A stretch of DNA of 64,000 nucleotides from Coniferiporia sulphurascens (taxonomy: Eukaryota; Basidiomycota; Agaricomycetes; Hymenochaetales; Hymenochaetaceae): the NCBI GenBank assembly GCA_002794785.1, contig NBBA01000015.1:744001-808000 (forward strand), given 5' to 3'. The position numbers were made by a program, and so were the translations under genes. Positions 57,490-64,000 of this stretch are shown here, in pieces (within the stretch, counting starts at the first letter, position 1; each line of letters opens with the position of its first letter). The notes beneath the pieces were generated by a model that searched no databases, was not told the DNA's origin, and saw nothing but the letters and a program-made list of their open reading frames with translations.

Positions 57490-57684
57490 ATGGCTTTCGG
57501 CGATGATTTCGTACTCTTCTTGCCTTTCACCGATTCTATCTGGACTGTTGAAGCCGGAATCATGGTACTAGCGAGCGGGGTGCAAGCAGCGGCGCGCGGC
57601 GCCATCAAGGGATTCGATAGCGTCCCTTGCCCTCGAGCGTGGCTAGTACCATTCCTGAATCGCTCGTACGTCGACTCAATTTAG
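57490..57684 (+). CDS. Repeat-borne small ORF, copy 3 (diverged)
   Basis: A 64-codon frame starting MAFGDDFVLFLPFTDSIW, lying just outside the right repeat copy and about 780 bp downstream of copy 2. It keeps the N-terminal block, the hydrophobic middle and the final PFLNRS but replaces the RQRRHQ region with AAARGAIKGF. The first 60 bases are much better conserved than the rest. Confidence 0.3.
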   Translation: MAFGDDFVLFLPFTDSIWTVEAGIMVLASGVQAAARGAIKGFDSVPCPRAWLVPFLNRSYVDSI

Positions 57685-57689
57685 AACGT

Positions 57690-58180
57690 CTACGTGTGGA
57701 GTGTAAAGTGGGGAAACACAGTGGATGGAATGGGTGTAAGCGCTGTCTACGGGAACCTGCGTCATGTTTTCGTCTTCATCAATGACGATCGCTAAGCAGT
57801 TGATGCTTTCCTGTTTGTCTGTTTTTCTTTTCTTCTTTTCTTCTAGAATTACAGATCCCAAGTGACTCCCAGACTGCACGATAAACTCCTCTGTAAAAAC
57901 TGCTATCTCCCTGTATGCACTGCTGATCTCCACAGAACGGCCGTATATTTGCCGCTTGGAAACAATTGATCAAGTACAATACATGTTTACACATCTAATC
58001 CACAATTGCTCGTTGTTCTTCTCTATCCCCCCCTTCATCGAGCAGTTTGTTTTTGACATGTTACGAGTGTTATATCACTAAACCGGTTACTTATGCGAAA
58101 GGCGTTCTTTCGGAGGATCGGTCTAATAAAACATGATATCTCAGTTCAATCATTGCAAGGCCAGAGTGCAGTATTGGTCC
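57690..58180. other. No gene recognised
   Basis: Contains a pyrimidine-rich run (57810-57845 plus strand, CTGTTTGTCTGTTTTTCTTTTC) and no supported gene. Confidence 0.35.
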
Positions 58181-58184
58181 TTAC

Positions 58185-58420
58185 AACACATATCGCGCCC
58201 TTGTTCTGACATGCCAGGCAGGTTTCACGTATACTTTCTCGCTCACACTAGTTACCGTTAGCGTGCGATTCTCACAAAAAAGGGAAAAAGTAATGCCTTG
58301 CCATGCACTCTCTGGCAAGACCTGCAAGCAGTGAGACGCCCTGCCTTGCCACCCGCCTTAAAAATCCTGTCAGGAGTCAGAGGTTTTTCAAAGCTTCGTA
58401 ATTCAGATTAGTATGCGGTA
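58185..58420 (-). pseudogene. Orphan Zn2Cys6 head fragment 3 (degraded)
   Basis: Exon 1, ending at 58297, encodes RLTACRSCQRVHGK; exon 2 (58247-58185) encodes CERESIRETCLACQNKGAIC plus Val. Joined, they give C-x2-C-x6-C-x8-C-x2-C-x6-C. Signs of decay: the first-intron donor is GC followed by ATTA, a weak match even for GC-AG introns, and sequence upstream of exon 1 needs a frame change relative to the other two heads (a TGA appears after EALKNL). No regulator body follows. Exon 2 is exactly 63 nt, as in the fragments at 46.6 and 52.0 kb, and is followed by a good donor (GTAAGG). Confidence 0.55.
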
Positions 58421-61400
58421 TGAAGTCAGTGATGTATGCGTACTTGAAGTTCATGGTAAAGACTCGAAGACTCTGGTAGATGAAGTGGTGATAATGAAGT
58501 CGCGAGGTGGGTAGGTTGAATGTCGATAGCTTGAACGTGAACGCTCTAGCATCTTTATATTAGCCAGCGGACACAGGCGAAAGCCATAGAGGTAGGACCA
58601 GCCGATGGCCTCTTGGAGAGCGTAAGGCTTGGCACTTCCGCTTTGCCTGTTTGCTCCTGTAAGGAAATCGACGCGACAACTCCCGCCGAACGTGGACGAC
58701 TCCGCCGAAATTTGGCAACATAGTTCGGCGATACCGCTGGAGCTTCCGTCTGAACAGCCAGAAAGGGGAAACCATAGAGGCATTCTCCTTTCCTGGAACT
58801 TTTTTCGGCGAACACGAACTGCACTTGGCGCACGGGAACAGCGTGTTTGGGAGGGACTGGCACACCAAATCAAAGTGAGTAAACTGAGAGGACGTCAAAT
58901 GAGGACAGACGAAACCATTTAGGGTAGATCAAAACCATGACTCACCTCGCAATATCCTTCATTGGCCTCAAGCCGACACGGATCGCTCAGGCATTTCCCC
59001 AAAGTGGAAAATATCGTTTTCACATCAGGAAAATGCCTGGGCGATTCGTAATGAGTGACAAGGCCTTCTCGGAAAGGCATAACACGAAAGCGTAAACCTC
59101 CTTCAAGATTCAAAGTAGCAGCCGCCTGCGAGCCTACATAACCGGCCATAAACAGTCCTGGTGATTGTCAGAAACGCCGAATTGCAGATTCGCCGAAGAG
59201 TTGCCTCCCTAGGCACTCAAGTTACGGCACATCCATAGACTCGAACGAGGGGATCGGGAGACCTGAGGTTTCGCCTGTTTAGGGATAATGGGAGGATATC
59301 GCCCACTTGGGCCTGATTAGCCTGGTAACTGAAGCAGTACAAGTACGGAATAAACTTACTGATGCTTCTCGGTAAAATGCGGGTGTTTATTCGAGAGAGT
59401 ACACGGGGGAAGTTCGTGTTCGGCCTTTTCATTGATACCTTCCACCGTTGCGATACCTTCAAGTAGGCTTAAGTCTCCCGTTCAGATGTGAACTTCACAT
59501 AACTTGCTTGGACTCTTCTTTCTCCCATAGCCCGGTCCCGGCGTCTTTGAAGAGGCAGCTAAAGAACCCAGACTTTTTGAATACATTAGAAATCGGGCAA
59601 CAAACAGCGAAGAAGACTTCAAATCCTCACGCGGGTAGGTTAATCCTCAGGAGGGGTTCATTGACGATCCGTGTAACACGTATCGACAAGTTGGTGCGGC
59701 TGGCCGGGAAACCTTTTTAGTATTTTTGATAATACCAGCGTACAGGGTCCGGTCGCATGCACTTGTAGCTTCGGAGCGGGCGATCTTGACATGATTATGC
59801 ACACATGTTCATTCCACAATTTGGGTCCTTCAGTCCATCCAGCGTCACTTAAACGTCCTTCGACAGACCCCCGTATGAAAGAATGGAAGGATTTATTAGG
59901 AGAGTCGATGGTACAGCGGTGGATATAAGACTTGTCGTTCGAATCTCGAGGAGTTACGTCCTCCCGCCTTTCTTTGTAAGTCAGAAGCATCCCGCAGTAA
60001 GGGACGCAGCTGCCGTCTTACGTCCGGAAGAGGTTTGCGTACGGGTGTCGTGAGCGTGGTTGAAATCATATCGAGCGACCTTGAAATGGTGTATGAGCAG
60101 TGATCCGTCTGGTATTTACCCGCAGATGTTGATTATGAGAAACGTTGTCGTAGTCGGATAGAAACGATGGCCCTGTAGGAATGCGATCGCGGAGTCCCCC
60201 GTCCGAGTGGATTGTTCGAGCTGCAACAGAGATTACGGGAACATAAATCGCGGATGGTTTCCGCGCCTCGGTGCGACAAATTACGTGTTTCGTCCCACAC
60301 GCTAATGTACGAGTGTTTTTGCTTTAGGCATTTGCAGGCTCAAAGAATTGCCTCCTGAACATCCTAAAGAGTTCTGTTGAAGAAATAGTAGAAGCGTCAT
60401 ACGAACTTTCTCGTAGTAAATTTTCTGCATACCTGAGTTTCATAGATTGCCGATTTCCTCCGACCACTACCGTAAGAAGGGTTCCGGCTTGGGCCTGCGA
60501 GGCTGCGACGCGTCAAGTCCTCCGATCAAGTCCGAGTCCCAGCGCGTACTAATGCTGAGGTCTAAGCTTCGATAGTCCAATGTTTTGTAGCTGAAGGTAG
60601 ACGCTGATCCGGTACATCTTGGAACTGTATGATTCTTTTCGGTACGATATCTTGGATGGAGTGAGGCTAAGGAAGCAAAGGTTGGCCAAAAGGCGCCAGT
60701 GCTGGTACCGTCAGTGCACAGGTCAATCTCTCAGTCCTTTGATCACGGGGCTTAGCTAACATCACGTGAGTCAATGATGTTCCTACGCGTAACCAGACTC
60801 GGTAATGCCAGACCTGGATTCTGCACTCATCCTGGGTTTGTCGTCAACGTTTTTCGCACATTTGATACAGCCGTTTAGCCGCAAGATCCTATGAATATGT
60901 CCAAACATAATCTCAGAATATAAATTATTCCTAAATCAGTATTACGTCGTTTTTGCTCGGCATCCGCCTAGTCCGATGGCCTATCAACTCAGAAGCACTC
61001 ATCCACACTGGATCTTGGGACTTTTGGTCTCCCGACAGGGACATCTGAAAATTTGGCCATTATCACCGCCTTGCAGGCTCAACGACAGATATGCCGCAGC
61101 GTTTCAGCTTTCGCCTAATGTCTTCCGGCTGTGTAACGACTAGCTAAGCTCCTGCACGAAAATGGAACATTGATCAAACTGGTCGACCCACCTGAAATAA
61201 TTTGGAAGACCGTACGGCAAAGTGCTGATCCCATAACGGGTACCCGAGTGGTTTTCAAGCGTTCATGAACACGGCAACTCCCCCGTTTTGAGCGCATCTG
61301 GGACGGATCTACAACCTTTTTCTCGTGAGCCCATACGTGCACCTGTAATATATCCGTATACGCCCACACCATTTATAGAGGCCAGCCAAGTAAGGCGACT

Positions 61401-61560
61401 CCCGTATCGACATAAAGAAAGAACTTACCAGGTTGAAAATTGTGAATATATGCGATTAGTAAGATATATGTCAGCTCGCGGTGATCTTATTTCCTATTTT
61501 ATAGTATACATCATAAACTGTACAGTCGGGCGCATATAGCTGCGCCCGAGGCGACCGCGC
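58421..61560. other. Gene-poor tract (58.4-61.6 kb)
   Basis: Around 58.5-58.9 kb four frames are open at once for 90-140 codons, which reflects low stop-codon density rather than a gene; none has a domain. The rest has short frames only. No exon chain, RNA gene or transposon end could be supported. Confidence 0.35.
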
Positions 61561-61705
61561 ACCTCAGTCCTTTTGACCCGGGCTGAGGTGAGCGTCTTCT
61601 ATTTATTGTATAAGCGCCCGTGAATTGACGCCCGTATACTAGATCTTTGTACAGGTAGACTACTACACTATAGAGTCCTTTTGACCCGGGCTGAGATCTT
61701 TGTAC
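61561..61705. repeat. Imperfect tandem repeat with small hairpin
   Basis: The 22-mer AGTCCTTTTGACCCGGGCTG(AG) occurs at 61566-61587 and 61674-61695. AGATCTTTGTACA occurs at 61641-61653 and 61693-61705, and GAATTGACGCC at about 61622 and 61742. The first copy is flanked by ACCTCAG (61561-61567) and CTGAGGT (61583-61589), forming a 7-bp inverted repeat. Confidence 0.75.
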
Positions 61706-62304
61706 AAAAATCTTGCTGTATGCGAAGTGTTTCTGTGTTCAGAATTGACGCCTTAGAAGGCGGTGTCTAGCTAGGCATCGTGGGGAGATAGGATCAAACA
61801 TAATACTGTATTTTATCTGACGGTGAAACCGCTAACGAGAAAACACTTGTACATCTTTATATTAACTTAAGGTGTACTGGAGCATACATCATAAGGTCCC
61901 ACCCGTTCTTCTACCACTACAAAGTCTCATTGATCTTCTGTGCTCTCCTGCATAGTCCACTCGTACTACCCGTGTCACTATCTGTAACCACCACGGCTAA
62001 CATATTCCCTCTTTCATTTTCTATCTCAAGACGAGTTGAGACGCCGCTGGTTATCATCGCTTGTACTTGGAAAATATGAGCCGGCACAAAAAGAAATCAC
62101 GCCGGGTAGGTCTCTCTTGTCCCTTCCTGTCCCTTTCCTCTTCGGAAGGTTGGAATAGATTAATACAACTTCGGGCCAATACGCGTTGAATTATCCCTGT
62201 TCGCGACATCTGCACCATTGATTGACTTTATTTGGACTGATTTGCCAATGATCCTCTCAGTACCATATAATGGTTTATTGGTCTTGCTCAGGCTAATGCT
62301 CTCC

Positions 62305-62880
62305 GACCCGAAGATTACAAGACCTAGCACCCGTTAGTCGATTTGCAACAATATCAAGATAAAACGGGAATAGAGTGTTTCAAAAGCCTGTGCGCTTGAG
62401 TTGGAGCTTGATCAAATAACATGCCAATGTCGACCTTCAATGGGACTGATTCAAACGAAAGCGGAAGAGTGAAGGCATTTAATTATTGGGTACTGTCAAG
62501 CCATCCTGAGTTGAGTGCTGCCTGCATACATAGCATACGGCATTCGAACATAGTAGTCGAGACCATCTTTCTCCGCATGTAGGACCATTACCCCTGAATA
62601 ATTCTAGTATGCCGTATGTACCTGCACGCCGACCGTACAGTCCGCTCAACCCAGTACAAACAGGTGAATGTCAAAGAACATATGGTGCTCAAAATTGAAG
62701 ACTTGACGAGCGATGGAGCCATAAGCTTGAACCGATTTGAAGGCCATGCGCGGCACAGATCCATACAGATATGAAAAATCAAAGGCCCCAGAGGGATTTT
62801 GTAGCTCGTCCTAGCTTAATGTTCCAGACCAAGCACCCAAATTAGTGCGCATTGCTTCATGGCTGCGAGCTAGAGCCGTG
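62305..62880. repeat. Segment duplicated from 51.3-53.6 kb (shorter copy)
   Basis: Direct-orientation partner of 51265-51605 joined to 53323-53570; the intervening 1.7 kb of the other copy is missing here. Conserved landmarks are GTTAGTCGATTTGC, TGTAGGACC, GACCGTACA-x-TCCGCTCAACC and GGATTTTGTAGCTC-type sequence. Confidence 0.7.
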
Positions 62881-64000
62881 CTATTGTTTATTCGTCCTAC
62901 CTCGCGTTGTGCGTCGTCGCTGCCTTGCCGCTTTTGCTGCTCGCACTCCCGCGGCCACCGAAACAACCATCCGACCCGAATGCTCGCCATTCGGGTATTC
63001 ACGTGTCTCTAGCGTAACCGCGAGCACCGTTAACGTCGTCTGCCATAGCATGAGAACTACTAACATTGACTCCACGGTTGTCTGGCGCGCGCTGCTTGCT
63101 GATTATCTGAGCATGACTTATCTGAGCCTGTGAAATGGCATGATTCCCACCAACAGGTATGATGCCGGCGACATGTTCGAGAGTCTGCTTCACCCGACTG
63201 TGGGTTCCTAGGCTTGCGGGACACTGGGTCTCTTATCCTTGGTCTGGAAGATGATCCAAGGCGAAAAACGGGAAAGCAAGACGCAGACGGCCCTCAGGCT
63301 ACCGGGTTTCGGCAGGCAGACTTCCTGGTGATGGTGTGAGGAAAACGCAGCTCTACTCATGCTAAAAACTGACACACCGAGAAGCTTTTCTTCTCTGGGT
63401 AGGAGAAGCGTATGAAAGTCAACTTCAAAAGTGAGCAAGACGAAAAGGTTGGATTAGAAAAGACGACTTGAACGCACACGAAATGTTTGGACTTGCCTTG
63501 GGAGACGCCCCATTAGTTTAAAGCCTGCGTAGTAACTGACCACTGTGTCACTGCTCTTTGGGCTTTCACAATCAGCTACCGACGGTCTGCGACTGTTTCC
63601 CATAACCAACGACTCTTCGGTGTCAGGTCCTTTGAATTGTCGTTAGCGTAGATGGAGTATCAGTTTTTGCAGATGATGCCAACAAAGGCATCCTATTTGA
63701 TATCATGACAGTGGTAGAATGATTATTAACTGAAGATTAAACCTAGTATTGGTTAAGACCAGGCCGGAACTTGTTCATAGAGGATGGGCCTACCGCCTCG
63801 GTGGAATTCCACTTAGCCTGACGGGTTCATGGCTGACGGAAGCAAACAACATATACACTAATTTTAGAATCTACGCACGTTGTGGTAGATGATGAGGTGC
63901 AGTGGTGAAGTTGAGGTGAAGGTGGGTTATCAGTGTAAACTGATGTATTTCTTGGGCGAGACCAGCTCCCCTTATATACACATTCCGTGAGCTAGTACTA
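62881..64000. other. No gene recognised at the right edge
   Basis: Short overlapping frames only. A TATA-like TATATACA lies at about 63975, close to the window edge, and could belong to a gene outside the window. Nothing else is supported. Confidence 0.3.

Noticed and set aside
58451..58922. Four overlapping open frames on both strands
   Set aside because: Simultaneous openness in several frames reflects few stop triplets. No domain, no splice pattern and no similarity among copies supports any one of them.

Overview
The window reads as nuclear DNA of a filamentous fungus, most likely an Agaricomycete-type basidiomycete. The support is intron-dense genes with GT-AG introns of about 50-80 nt, very short internal exons (17 and 21 nt), fungal Zn2Cys6 regulators, a Kex2-type repeat precursor, and a multi-membrane-span protein that I recognise only from basidiomycetes. 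A Rhizoctonia/Ceratobasidium-like source is a guess. There are no bacterial operons, CRISPR arrays, tRNAs or rRNAs that I can support.

Layout. 0-7.6 kb: a 426-bp TA-flanked MITE (871-1296), a regulator-like gene on the minus strand (1554-2591), and a 2.4-kb repeat (about 2.63-5.05 kb). 7.6-13.1 kb: two tandem Zn2Cys6 regulator paralogues on the plus strand. 15.74-16.58 kb: the most striking gene, a secreted 256-residue precursor with about twenty 11-residue repeats, nearly all ending in Lys-Arg or Arg-Arg. 17.1-45.2 kb: the conserved block, with an RluA-family pseudouridine synthase (minus), spliceosome factor Cwc15 (plus), a MoCo-sulfurase-like PLP enzyme (plus), the Golgi tether Uso1/p115 (plus), a 1,425-residue Ser/Pro-rich unknown protein (minus), a saccharopine-dehydrogenase-like oxidoreductase (minus) and a conserved multi-span membrane protein (minus). 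Upstream of the 1,425-residue gene lies an 845-bp retroposed insertion with an exact 14-bp target-site duplication. 45.2-64 kb: a gene-poor, repeat-rich tract with three orphan Zn2Cys6 'head' fragments, an inverted second copy of the left-hand repeat that carries a nested 757-bp transposon, and a duplicated segment at 51.3-53.6 and 62.3-62.9 kb.

How it fits together. The middle 28 kb is housekeeping: RNA modification, splicing, Golgi traffic and metabolism. The flanks are rapidly evolving: multiplying zinc-cluster regulators, transposons and a repeat-peptide gene. The peptide gene sits at the junction, between the paired regulators and the housekeeping block. No peptide-tailoring enzyme (UstYa/DUF3328, P450, methyltransferase) is visible nearby, so the peptides, if made, probably need only the general secretory proteases. 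All splice models were built by eye from reading frame, phase and splice signals; coding lengths were checked for phase consistency.
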